5,529 nt of DNA, from assembly GCA_031258265.1 (NCBI GenBank), contig JAIRNB010000118.1, forward strand, positions 1 through 5,529, given 5' to 3'. The stretch is from Treponema sp. (GTDB lineage Bacteria > Spirochaetota > Spirochaetia > Treponematales > Breznakiellaceae). The translations under genes were made by a program, and so were the position numbers. Shown one piece after another: positions 1 through 5,298 of this stretch (its first letter is position 1; each line of letters opens with the position of its first letter). Below the pieces are notes generated by a model. That model was not told the DNA's origin and made no database searches. It worked only from the letters and a program-made list of their open reading frames with translations.

Positions 1-87
1 GCTATTTTCATCACATGGTCGGCAAAACACTAAAAAAGTCGATTTTTTTATATATACTTTCAAAGCTAGGATTCTTAGCTCGCTGAC

Positions 88-116
88 ATTATATATATTA
101 TTCATAAAAAAGTCAA
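88..116 (-). promoter_or_regulatory. Near-consensus sigma70 promoter, leftward
   Basis: On the minus strand the -35 is TTGACT (bases 116-111) and the -10 is a perfect TATAAT (bases 93-88), separated by exactly 17 bases. Transcription would start near base 81 and leave the window to the left. No start codon with a ribosome-binding site is seen on that strand in bases 1-80, so the gene it drives must lie outside the window. A small inverted repeat (AGCTA at 64-68, TAGCT at 76-80) sits just past the expected start. The background is AT-rich, so TATAAT alone would mean little; the -35 and the 17-base spacing are what support the call. Confidence 0.6.
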
Positions 117-153
117 TAAAATGCTCAAGTAGGATAAAAATCTCTAACAAGAC

Positions 154-182
154 TTGACAATGCTATTTCTATATACTATGAT
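154..182 (+). promoter_or_regulatory. Near-consensus sigma70 promoter, rightward
   Basis: A perfect TTGACA (154-159) is followed after exactly 17 bases by TATGAT (177-182), one base from the consensus TATAAT. The expected start is near base 189. The first plausible gene downstream is the secreted-protein ORF at 418, which implies a leader of about 230 bases containing the 251-285 hairpin. The -10 lies inside the 169-194 palindrome, so a protein bound there would block this promoter. Confidence 0.7.
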
Positions 183-194
183 TATAGTATATAG
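169..194. promoter_or_regulatory. 26-bp palindrome over the -10: likely operator
   Basis: CTATATACTAT (169-179) and ATAGTATATAG (184-194) are perfect 11-base inverted arms around GATT. Two more A:T pairs follow outside one wobble position (166-167 with 196-197). The site covers the -10 and expected start of the rightward promoter, the usual place for a repressor operator. Which regulator binds is unknown. It could also form a hairpin at the very start of the transcript. Confidence 0.5.
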
Positions 195-250
195 GAACGA
201 AGACCTGCAAAAAAGGGTATATCGCAGCCGGAACGTTATGCGCAATGAAT

Positions 251-285
251 GAAGATGCTCCGCCGCAGAGCGGCGGAGCATCTTC
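251..285. repeat. Perfect 16-bp-stem hairpin, AGA loop
   Basis: Bases 251-266 and 270-285 are exact reverse complements, separated by AGA; the arms are GAAGATGCTCCGCCGC and its complement. The stem is GC-rich in an AT-rich setting. No T-run follows on either strand, so a standard intrinsic terminator is unlikely. It may be a REP-like dispersed palindrome, or a structured element in the leader of the gene at 418. Confidence 0.7.
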
Positions 286-417
286 GGTCGAAGGGGAGCG
301 GGGTATTAGACCCCCCTCGAATAAAAGTGGAAAACGATTGATCGTTTCATAAAACACTGTAAAAATATCTCGATAGTAAAAAATTAAAGGTGTACAATAG
401 TTGTCACGGAGGGGATT

Positions 418-696
418 ATGAAATTCTATTTATTAATGATTGTTTTTTTGATAAATTTTATAGTTATAATTTTCCCGCAGGATATAGTTTCCGATAATGC
501 AGTACAATCAATTAGAGCCACGTCTACATTACAACATAGGTCTGATATTTATAATGTTAATAATCTACTTAAGAAAGATTTGTCATCTTGGGCAGAAGGT
601 CAACCAGATTATGGCCTGAATGTTTCAATTACAATAACATTTAAAACAAGGGTTAGAATCAGGGAATTCTCGATTTGTAATATTAAGAAATTATAG
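418..696 (+). CDS. Secreted discoidin-like (NADase-type glycan-binding) small protein, truncated
   Basis: A 92-residue protein starting at ATG 418 behind a strong ribosome-binding site (GGAGGGG, 408-414). Residues 4-20 are a hydrophobic signal segment ending FPQD, so export to the periplasm or surface is likely. Residues 32-75 fit the start of the discoidin-like 'NADase-type glycan-binding' domain found in many spirochaete proteins: an (I)xATSTL strand, a YNVNNLL segment where relatives have NLFDGD, then SSWAEG and DYG before an alternating beta strand. This assignment is from memory of the family and is not a search result. The protein stops soon after ICNIKKL, earlier than expected. If the TAG at 694-696 is read through, the same frame runs FYYRSKF and ends at TAA 757-759, and such domains often have an aromatic pair at that place. 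It is therefore either a nonsense-truncated remnant or a short standalone domain. Codon use is AT-rich, unlike the genes to its right. Confidence 0.6.
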   Translation: MKFYLLMIVFLINFIVIIFPQDIVSDNAVQSIRATSTLQHRSDIYNVNNLLKKDLSSWAEGQPDYGLNVSITITFKTRVRIREFSICNIKKL

Positions 697-708
697 TTTT
701 ACTATAGA

Positions 709-891
709 TCAAAGTTTATTTCCGTTTTCATCGTAGGAACTCTTGCAAGAAATAAATAAAGGATAGCCACTTTTACTGCGCATAACGAGGCTGTTTACAC
801 TCCATTTGTAATAGATAATCGAGAATAGAATTATATGTAAAAGACATCCGGTATAAGCGGCAAGCCATAGCAGGATGTTAAATAATTTCAT
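709..891 (-). CDS. Possible small membrane protein, unrecognised
   Basis: A 60-residue frame from ATG at 891 to TGA at 709. Residues 4-28 form one long hydrophobic segment, followed by YYKW, as in single-pass membrane proteins. The tail is polar and ends DENGNKL. An AGGA lies about 10 bases before the ATG, a weak but possible ribosome-binding site. It lies on the same strand as the GH3 gene, 123 bases downstream of it, and converges on the truncated gene at 418-696; its stop falls within that gene's possible read-through tail. YTGC resembles a lipobox, but the hydrophobic stretch continues beyond the Cys, so a membrane anchor fits better. No family is recognised. It could be a chance frame in AT-rich DNA. 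Confidence 0.35.
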   Translation of the reverse strand: MKLFNILLWLAAYTGCLLHIILFSIIYYKWSVNSLVMRSKSGYPLFISCKSSYDENGNKL

Positions 892-971
892 AAAGCCAGT
901 TTCCTAAATACCATGCCCTTTTTCAAGGGTTCTGGGGTTCATTCGAGAATCTGGTTTAATCGGGCGATCCG

Positions 972-1013
972 CCTGGTATACGGCTGTACCAGGGATGCCC
1001 GGCGCCGGGCATC
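972..1013 (-). terminator. Tandem hairpins after the GH3 gene, possible transcript end
   Basis: A perfect 20-base palindrome (994-1013, GATGCCCGGC and its complement) begins one base beyond the GH3 stop codon. A second inverted repeat follows (CCTGGTA 972-978, TACCAGG 987-993, 8-base loop). Two strong stems straight after a stop are typical of a transcript 3' end, but no T-run follows on the minus strand. Rho-dependent ending, RNA stabilisation or a bidirectional roadblock are as likely as a classical intrinsic terminator. Confidence 0.45.
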
Positions 1014-1014
1014 A

Positions 1015-2136
1015 TCAGAGAAGGCCCAGGCGTATCTTCTCCCTGATGATCCGGGCCGCCGATTCCTCCAGCCGGGAGCGGCTTAGGGTTCCCCCTTCCA
1101 GGGCGGCCAGGATAGCCCGCCGGACCTGCCGGAGATTCCCGGGCCAAGCCATCACCATGTCCGCCCCCGCCACCAGCGAGAGGACCGCCGCTTCCCCGGG
1201 GCCTGTGCGGGAAGCGGCGGCGGCCATAGAAAAATCGTCGGCCAGGACGATGCCCCGGAAGCCCAGGTCCCCCCGAAGCCACTGCCCGATGAGGGCCGGG
1301 GAGAAACTTCCGATTTGCCGGCTGTCCCAGGCGGGAACCAGGACATGGGATACCATGATTCCCGCCAGCGGGGGGCCGCCGGAGGAAGCGCCGCGGATAA
1401 GATCGGCGAAGGGCTGTACCGCCCGGTCCAGCTCTTCCCTGCTCCCGGAGAGGATCGCCGTGTCCCTGTGGGGGTCCGCGCCGGAGTTGCCGGGGAAGTG
1501 CTTTACCACGCATCCAATCCCCGCCCGTTCCATCCCCCGGATAAAGGCGGCGGCGGCGGCGGAAGTAAAAGCGGGGCCGGAACCGAAACTCCGGTCCTCC
1601 AGGAACAGGCGGTTATCGCCGTTCAGGATTTCCGCCACCGGGGCCAGGTTCAGGTTGAGCCCCAGGCCCCGAATCTCCTTTCCTGAGTTATACGCCGCTT
1701 CTTCCAGGGCCGCCAGGGCGGCGGCCTTCCCCTCTTTACGGGCCCGTTCCTCCCAGGACGCGGCGGGGGGCAGACGGCCGATCCCCGGCCCGAAACGGTG
1801 GACCTGCCCCCCCTCGTGATCGGCGGCCACCAGGGGGGGAATCGCCCCCGCCGCCTCCACACACTGGGCGATAAAACGGCGGGCCTCATCGGGGGCGGTA
1901 TTCAGGTTGTAACGGAAGAGCATGAGGGCCCCGGGGGGACATTCCCGGAGGATTCTCCCCATGGCGGGATCAAGCCGGGCCTTGCCGTCCACCCCGCTCA
2001 TGATAAGCTGGGCCGCCAGGGCGGGATCATCCAGGGAGGCAGCGATACGGGAGGCCCGGTCCTGGCCGGAAAGGCCGGCGGCGGCCAGGACCCCCAGGAT
2101 ACACAGCAGGGCTTTCACCCCTCCCCCCGGCCGCAA
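1015..2136 (-). CDS. Exported GH3 beta-N-acetylhexosaminidase (NagZ-like)
   Basis: Glycoside hydrolase family 3 enzyme expected to release N-acetylglucosamine from beta-linked muropeptides or chito-oligosaccharides. Numbered from the TTG at 2136 (373 residues): signal peptide about 1-25 (KALLCILGVLAAAGLSG); DHEGGQ at 106-111, the family's substrate-pocket motif; RSFGS at 182-186; KHFPGN at 212-217 followed by DPH at 221-223, the mobile-loop Asp-His dyad that marks the NagZ-type acid/base; and LADDFSM at 298-304 with the likely nucleophile Asp300. The C-terminus ends in a typical GH3 helix (RIIREKIRLGLL), so the chain is one catalytic domain of normal NagZ length with no second GH3 domain. Start choice: TTG 2136 has AAGGTGG 4 bases ahead. 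ATG 2163 would overlap the preceding gene with no binding site. GTG 2118 gives the neatest signal peptide, but its G-rich Shine-Dalgarno is almost touching. The signal peptide implies a periplasmic or secreted role, whereas many NagZ enzymes are cytosolic. It is probably co-transcribed with the methyltransferase ending at 2147. Confidence 0.88.
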   Translation of the reverse strand: MRPGGGVKALLCILGVLAAAGLSGQDRASRIAASLDDPALAAQLIMSGVDGKARLDPAMGRILRECPPGALMLFRYNLNTAPDEARRFIAQCVEAAGAIPPLVAADHEGGQVHRFGPGIGRLPPAASWEERARKEGKAAALAALEEAAYNSGKEIRGLGLNLNLAPVAEILNGDNRLFLEDRSFGSGPAFTSAAAAAFIRGMERAGIGCVVKHFPGNSGADPHRDTAILSGSREELDRAVQPFADLIRGASSGGPPLAGIMVSHVLVPAWDSRQIGSFSPALIGQWLRGDLGFRGIVLADDFSMAAAASRTGPGEAAVLSLVAGADMVMAWPGNLRQVRRAILAALEGGTLSRSRLEESAARIIREKIRLGLL

Positions 2137-2146
2137 AAAACCACCT

Positions 2147-3292
2147 TCATTTTTCCAGCACATACAGGTATTCTTTTACATGAATGTTGCGGCCTGCCAG
2201 ATTCCTGGAACCCCGGAATACGGGGTATGCCGTTTCCAAAACCTCAAAGCGTCCTATGTCCCGGAGCATCTCCCCCATTTCGTCAAAGGAAATAAGCCCC
2301 TCCGAATTAAACGAGATCAGGATAAATTTTGCCTTTAGGCCGGCGGCCAGTTCCCGCAGCGTCCCCAGGGCGTAACGCTTCTTGTTGTACAGGGAACGGT
2401 TCCAGCCCTGGGGAATACCGGACACCGGACTAATGGCGGCGGGGGTTTTGTATTCGGCAATTAAATTAAGCATAAAATAATTGGAACCAAAGGGATGCTG
2501 GTTGTAGGGGGGATCAAGATACGCCAGGTCCACCTCCGGGGCGCTTCGCATTACCAGATTCGAATCGCCGTTGTAGATAAGGCAGTCGCAGTCAAAATTA
2601 CTAAAGACCGGAAAGGGCAGATGGATTTCCCCCTTTATCCGGGCCAGGGCGTTCCGGTTCCGTCCGCCAAACTGCCCGGTCCCCGTTTCCCTGTTCTTGT
2701 AAAAACCCTTAAAAACCCCCGAGGTATTTGAATGAATCGACGCCTCCGAAAGAAGGGGGGCAAGAAAATACGGACGGTAAGCTTCTTCGATACCCCCGAT
2801 AAGCTCCCGCGCCGTGTCGATGTACATAGCGTTCCTGCGGGTATAAAAAACCCGTTCCCCGGCCCCGATATTGTCGTCATCCAGGGGGGCGTAGAGGGCC
2901 GCTATCATGCCGGGGCGCAGAGAATTTTCCGCCAGGGCCCCCGTAAGATCCCGGTACAGTCCCTCCAGCACAGGGATATTACGGTCCCCCCGGTTCGACA
3001 GGTAACAGCGGTTGATGATCCCCGAATACTTTTCCAGATCGTTGACCAGCAGGGTATGGGCGAAACGCTTAAAAAACCGGGCCGTAATACCGGAACCGCT
3101 GAACACGTCAAAGACAGCCAGCTTGTCCCTGCCAAGCCGCCGGCGGACCCTGTCCAGCCCCTGGGCGATAAAGGGCAGGAGGGCCCGTTTGTTGCCGATA
3201 TAGGTGATAATCTGCTTGGTAAGGTAATCTTCGTTTTCGTTCAAGGCGTCCGGGGAAACGTAAATTTCCGGCGATTCCGGGACCGAATCCAT
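2147..3292 (-). CDS. N6-adenine DNA methyltransferase, D12 class
   Basis: Transfers a methyl group from S-adenosylmethionine to adenine N6 in a specific DNA sequence. Numbered from ATG 3292 (381 residues): YIGNKRALLPFI at 31-42 is the N-terminal motif of D12 (alpha-type) enzymes; FDVFSGSG at 61-68 is the SAM-binding F-x-G-x-G loop; NDL at 84-86 is near the expected acidic SAM contact; DPPYN at 260-264 is the catalytic motif IV, followed by HPFGSNYFMLN as in this family. The order of motif I before DPPY, with a long recognition region between them (about 100-250), fits the class. The chain is intact. The frame stays open upstream to 3409, but the extra residues look like translated repeat DNA. 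ATG 3292 is the first start giving a sensible N-terminus, though no clear ribosome-binding site precedes it; GTG 3301 is possible. No restriction endonuclease lies in the window, so it may be an orphan regulatory or protective methylase. The target site cannot be read from sequence. Confidence 0.88.
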   Translation of the reverse strand: MDSVPESPEIYVSPDALNENEDYLTKQIITYIGNKRALLPFIAQGLDRVRRRLGRDKLAVFDVFSGSGITARFFKRFAHTLLVNDLEKYSGIINRCYLSNRGDRNIPVLEGLYRDLTGALAENSLRPGMIAALYAPLDDDNIGAGERVFYTRRNAMYIDTARELIGGIEEAYRPYFLAPLLSEASIHSNTSGVFKGFYKNRETGTGQFGGRNRNALARIKGEIHLPFPVFSNFDCDCLIYNGDSNLVMRSAPEVDLAYLDPPYNQHPFGSNYFMLNLIAEYKTPAAISPVSGIPQGWNRSLYNKKRYALGTLRELAAGLKAKFILISFNSEGLISFDEMGEMLRDIGRFEVLETAYPVFRGSRNLAGRNIHVKEYLYVLEK

Positions 3293-3362
3293 GGATTGCA
3301 CTATGGGGAATAATCGCCGCTTTGTACAGGAGTAAAGGAGGGTAAGGGGGGGCCCAAGATAA

Positions 3363-3377
3363 ACAGCCGCAGGCTGT
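3363..3377. repeat. 6-bp hairpin with TGC loop (minus strand)
   Basis: ACAGCC (3363-3368) and GGCTGT (3372-3377) flank GCA, which reads TGC on the minus strand. The loop and its closing C:G pair match those of the hairpins at 3582-3606 and 5174-5194, whose stems are unrelated. It borders the 15-base sequence 3380-3394 that recurs inverted at 5224-5238. Confidence 0.5.
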
Positions 3378-3390
3378 ACATTGAATAATG

Positions 3391-3466
3391 CGGCATGGCC
3401 TAGCGCCAATTAGCGCCCCAATGTCGAATTATTGCGCCTCAGCTTTAGCTGAGGCAGTGCGCGCGC
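3391..3466 (-). repeat. Intergenic palindromic repeat, copy A
   Basis: Related over about 75 bases to the reverse complement of 5196-5269. Shared blocks are TAGCGCC, a GCCCC(C)AA stretch, GAAT(A/T)AT, the hairpin core AGCTTTAGCT, and AGTGCGCGCGC (3456-3466, exact). Its hairpin is GCCTCAGCT (3436-3444), TT, AGCTGAGGC (3447-3455). TAGCGCC is itself repeated with a 10-base period (3401 and 3411). Just upstream, ATTGAATAATGCGGC (3380-3394) is an exact inverted match to 5224-5238. It is likely a member of a dispersed non-coding family. Confidence 0.75.
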
Positions 3467-3480
3467 TTCCCCGGACAAGC

Positions 3481-3508
3481 GGGACCCCTACGGGTCCCTA
3501 GCCCGTAG
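3481..3508. repeat. Two mutually exclusive hairpins
   Basis: GGGACCC (3481-3487) pairs with GGGTCCC (3492-3498) around CTAC. Alternatively CTACGGG (3488-3494) pairs with CCCGTAG (3502-3508) around 7 bases. The two stems share bases 3488-3498, so only one can form at a time. The segment continues from the GC-alternating end of repeat copy A and is probably part of the same composite repeat block; a switch in the rqcH leader is a less likely reading. Confidence 0.5.
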
Positions 3509-3581
3509 CCGCGGGACGCGCAGTTACTTTGGCCCCCCCTCCGCCTCCAGCCGCCCGCGGCTTTCGGCTACCCCCCAGCCA

Positions 3582-3617
3582 AGTCACCATGCTGCGCATG
3601 GTGACTGACACCTTTTT
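3582..3617 (+). terminator. 11-bp hairpin then T5, just upstream of rqcH
   Basis: AGTCACCATGC (3582-3592) and GCATGGTGACT (3596-3606) are perfect arms around TGC. TTTTT follows at 3613-3617 after six bases. The gap weakens a terminator call, yet its position 12 bases before the rqcH start could let it act as a leader attenuator, or as an insulator against transcription from the repeats. The TGC loop is shared with 5174-5194 and, on the minus strand, 3363-3377. Confidence 0.4.
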
Positions 3618-3629
3618 CAGGGGCCCTGT

Positions 3630-5081
3630 TTGCGCTACATTAACGGGGTGTCCCTTAACTGGAAGGAAATTGACCTTGTCCTCTCGGAGCTGGAATTGCC
3701 GGGCTGCCAAATTCAAAAGGCCCTGCAGAGCGCCTTTGACGTGATTGCCCTGCGGGTCCACGGCGGGGGCCGTACCAAAACGGTACTCATCTCCCTAAGC
3801 CCCGGCGCCTGCCGCCTCCACGAAACCTTCCGAGCTGTCCCCAAGACCGATAAACCCCTGCGTTTCGCCGAATTCCTCAATTCCCGGATCACCAACGGCT
3901 GGATCGAAGAGGCGGTCCAGTTGGGGGACAACCGGATTGTAAGAATCACGGTACGGCAGGGGAAGAACCGCTGCCGGGTCTATATCCGGCTTTGGTCCAA
4001 CGCGGCCAATGTGATCGTCACCGCTGAGGATGGAACGATCCTGGATGCCATGCGGCGGCTTCCCAAACGGGGGGAACAGAGCGGGGGCCGCTACGCGCCG
4101 GAAGAAACGGCGCCGGAAGCCGGTATCCGGCGGGAGTTCAGCGTCCGGGAATTTCCCCCGGGGGAGTTTCCGGGGGCCTCGTTTAACGAAAAGATCGACG
4201 CCTGCTATGCGGAGCAGGGGGGCAGACTCTCCCTGGAGAGTCTGCGGGAGCAGGTAAGGCGGAACTGGGAGGGGAAGATTGGCCGCCTGGCGGCCTCCCT
4301 GGAGAAACTCAGAAACAAGGAGGGGGAATTTGCCCTGGCGGAAAACCTGAAACAGTACGGGGATATTATCCTGGCTAATTCGGGGAAGATAAGGCCGACC
4401 GACCGCTGGCTGGAGGCGGAGAATTTCTACACCGGCGAACAGGTCCGTATTAAACTGGAGGACGGCCTAGCGGGAGGCGGTCAGGCGGAGCATTACTACG
4501 ATCAGTACCGTAGGGCAAAGCGGGGGCTTGAGGATGTAAGAAAAGAAATTGTCCGGGGGGAAGCGGAACTGGCGGGCCTGGAGGAGGTTATGGCCAGGCT
4601 CCTGGCGGAGACTAACCCCCTAAATTTACAGAAACTTATAAAATCCGGCGGGGTCAAGACGGCCCCTACCCTGAATGTGGATCAGAAGCGGCCGGGACTT
4701 TCGTTCCGGCGGAACGACTGGCTTATCCTCGTGGGCCGGGACGCGGCGGAAAACGACGCCCTGCTCCGCCGGCATGTAAAGGGGAACGATCTCTGGCTCC
4801 ATGTCCGGGATTATCCGGGTTCCTACGTGTTTATCAAACAGCGTTCCGGCAAGAGTTTTCCCCTGGATATTCTTTTGGACGCGGGGAACCTGGCGGTCTT
4901 TTATTCCAAGGGCCGTAATAACGGCGAGGGGGATCTGTTTTATACGCCGGTAAAATACCTGCGCCGGGCCAGGAACGGCCCCAAGGGGCTGGTGCTTCCC
5001 ACCCAGGAAAAGAATCTCCATATCAAGGTGGACGAACAGCGGCTGCGGGAACTGGAGTATTGCCGGGTAGAAAAACTGTGA
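3630..5081 (+). CDS. rqcH: NFACT/RqcH family ribosome quality-control protein
   Basis: RqcH proteins bind stalled 50S-nascent-chain complexes and recruit alanyl-tRNA to add C-terminal alanine tails that mark the chain for proteolysis; older records call them fibronectin-binding (FbpA). From the TTG at 3630 it has 483 residues. NFACT-N spans about 7-165, with LPGCQIQKALQS at 23-34, CRLHETF at 61-67, a GDNRI segment at 99-103, and SNAANVIVT at 123-131. A central charged helical region, likely the coiled coil, spans about 200-335 and contains LRNKEGEFALAENL. NFACT-R spans about 360-470, with DWLILVGRDAAEND, NDLWLHVRDYPGS (386-398) and AVFYSKGRN. Length is below the roughly 570 of Bacillus RqcH, mostly through a shorter middle. 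The tRNA-contacting Asp-Arg pair of Bacillus RqcH appears here as Asn-Arg (101-102), with Asp one place earlier. Start: AGGGG (3619-3623) fits TTG 3630; GTG 3648 would give a (V/M)SLNWKE start but has a poor Shine-Dalgarno. The gene stands alone between repeat-rich spacers. Confidence 0.9.
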   Translation: MRYINGVSLNWKEIDLVLSELELPGCQIQKALQSAFDVIALRVHGGGRTKTVLISLSPGACRLHETFRAVPKTDKPLRFAEFLNSRITNGWIEEAVQLGDNRIVRITVRQGKNRCRVYIRLWSNAANVIVTAEDGTILDAMRRLPKRGEQSGGRYAPEETAPEAGIRREFSVREFPPGEFPGASFNEKIDACYAEQGGRLSLESLREQVRRNWEGKIGRLAASLEKLRNKEGEFALAENLKQYGDIILANSGKIRPTDRWLEAENFYTGEQVRIKLEDGLAGGGQAEHYYDQYRRAKRGLEDVRKEIVRGEAELAGLEEVMARLLAETNPLNLQKLIKSGGVKTAPTLNVDQKRPGLSFRRNDWLILVGRDAAENDALLRRHVKGNDLWLHVRDYPGSYVFIKQRSGKSFPLDILLDAGNLAVFYSKGRNNGEGDLFYTPVKYLRRARNGPKGLVLPTQEKNLHIKVDEQRLRELEYCRVEKL

Positions 5082-5124
5082 TTCTATTTACCGGGGCCGG
5101 CTGTGATAGACGCATACGTTTTTG

Positions 5125-5180
5125 CGGCTTTTGTTCCAGCCCAAAAATGGCATAGATGCCGGCTTTTGTTCCAGCCCAAA
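5125..5180. repeat. 21-bp perfect direct repeat, period 35
   Basis: CGGCTTTTGTTCCAGCCCAA plus one further A occurs at 5125-5145 and again at 5160-5180 with no mismatch. The 14-base spacer and its edges include a small inverted repeat (GGCAT-AG-ATGCC, 5149-5160). The second copy runs directly into the hairpin at 5174-5194. It is too few copies for a CRISPR array and lacks unique spacers; a local duplication within the repeat cluster fits better. Confidence 0.7.
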
Positions 5181-5194
5181 CCTGCGGTTTGGGC
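5174..5194. repeat. 9-bp hairpin with TGC loop
   Basis: GCCCAAACC (5174-5182) and GGTTTGGGC (5186-5194) are perfect arms around TGC. It overlaps the end of the second 21-bp direct repeat and abuts repeat copy B at 5196. The loop and closing pair are the same as in the hairpin before rqcH (3582-3606), while the stem is unrelated. Confidence 0.6.
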
Positions 5195-5195
5195 C

Positions 5196-5269
5196 GCGCG
5201 CGCACTAGCTTAGCTAAAGCTAAGCCGCATTATTCAATTTGGGGGCATACGGAGGCGCTATGCGGCGCC
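5196..5269 (+). repeat. Intergenic palindromic repeat, copy B (inverted relative to A)
   Basis: On the plus strand it begins GCGCGCGCACT (5196-5206), followed by the hairpin GCTTAGCT (5208-5215), AA, AGCTAAGC (5218-5225), then CATTATTCAAT, a G-run, and GGCGCTATGC. Reverse-complemented, it matches 3391-3466. The two hairpins differ by C/T in one arm and by the matching G/A in the other, so pairing is kept. Bases 5224-5238 exactly match the complement of 3380-3394. Copies A and B thus flank rqcH head to head. Confidence 0.75.
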
Positions 5270-5298
5270 ACAGGGGTTAAATATACAACCTTTGGTTG

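Larger units (their letters stand above)
1..417. other. AT-rich intergenic region with divergent promoters, no convincing gene
   Basis: No reading frame here has both a ribosome-binding site and protein-like content. The first 190 bases are AT-rich, with A/T runs and two copies of AAAAAAGTC (near 32 and 107). They hold the two promoters and the palindrome listed separately. From about 195 to 320 the sequence is locally GC-richer and contains the strong hairpin at 251-285, a 5-bp stem at 300-314 (GGGGT/ACCCC), and a 7-bp inverted repeat at 332-347 (AAACGAT-TG-ATCGTTT). This segment would be the 5' leader of the gene at 418 if transcription starts near 189. Confidence 0.6.
3293..3629. other. 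Divergent intergenic region packed with palindromes
   Basis: This separates the minus-strand methyltransferase from plus-strand rqcH. No gene is supported. It holds the hairpins and repeat element listed separately, a 7-base G run (3346-3352), and a perfect Shine-Dalgarno-like AAAGGAGGG (3334-3342, plus strand) with no start codon behind it. No good promoter for either gene is visible, so the promoters may be weak or hidden among the repeats. Confidence 0.6.

Noticed and set aside
169..357. Minus-strand open frame of 62 codons in the left leader
   Set aside because: No ribosome-binding site. Most of it is translation of the perfect 251-285 hairpin and flanking GC-rich sequence, and its tail overlaps the rightward promoter palindrome.
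995..1819. Long plus-strand open frame (274 codons) opposite the GH3 gene
   Set aside because: An Arg/Ser/Ala/Pro-rich product typical of the antisense of a GC-rich gene. The opposite strand has clear GH3 motifs across this span.
2732..3313. Plus-strand open frame opposite the methyltransferase
   Set aside because: No recognisable motif. It is antisense to the conserved SAM-binding region of an intact methyltransferase.
3334..3342. Perfect Shine-Dalgarno sequence on the plus strand
   Set aside because: No start codon at a usable distance; only a G run and the hairpin follow. Probably chance in purine-rich DNA.
3293..3409. N-terminal extension of the methyltransferase to 3409
   Set aside because: The extra residues are encoded by repeat and hairpin DNA, come before the expected family N-terminus, and have no ribosome-binding site.
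5082..5123. Intrinsic terminator after rqcH
   Set aside because: The only stem is a weak 4-bp CCGG pair, and the T5 lies about 18 bases further on, so the parts do not form a terminator.
5125..5180. Possible CRISPR repeat pair
   Set aside because: Only two copies, a 14-base spacer, no cas gene, and the spacer itself is palindromic.
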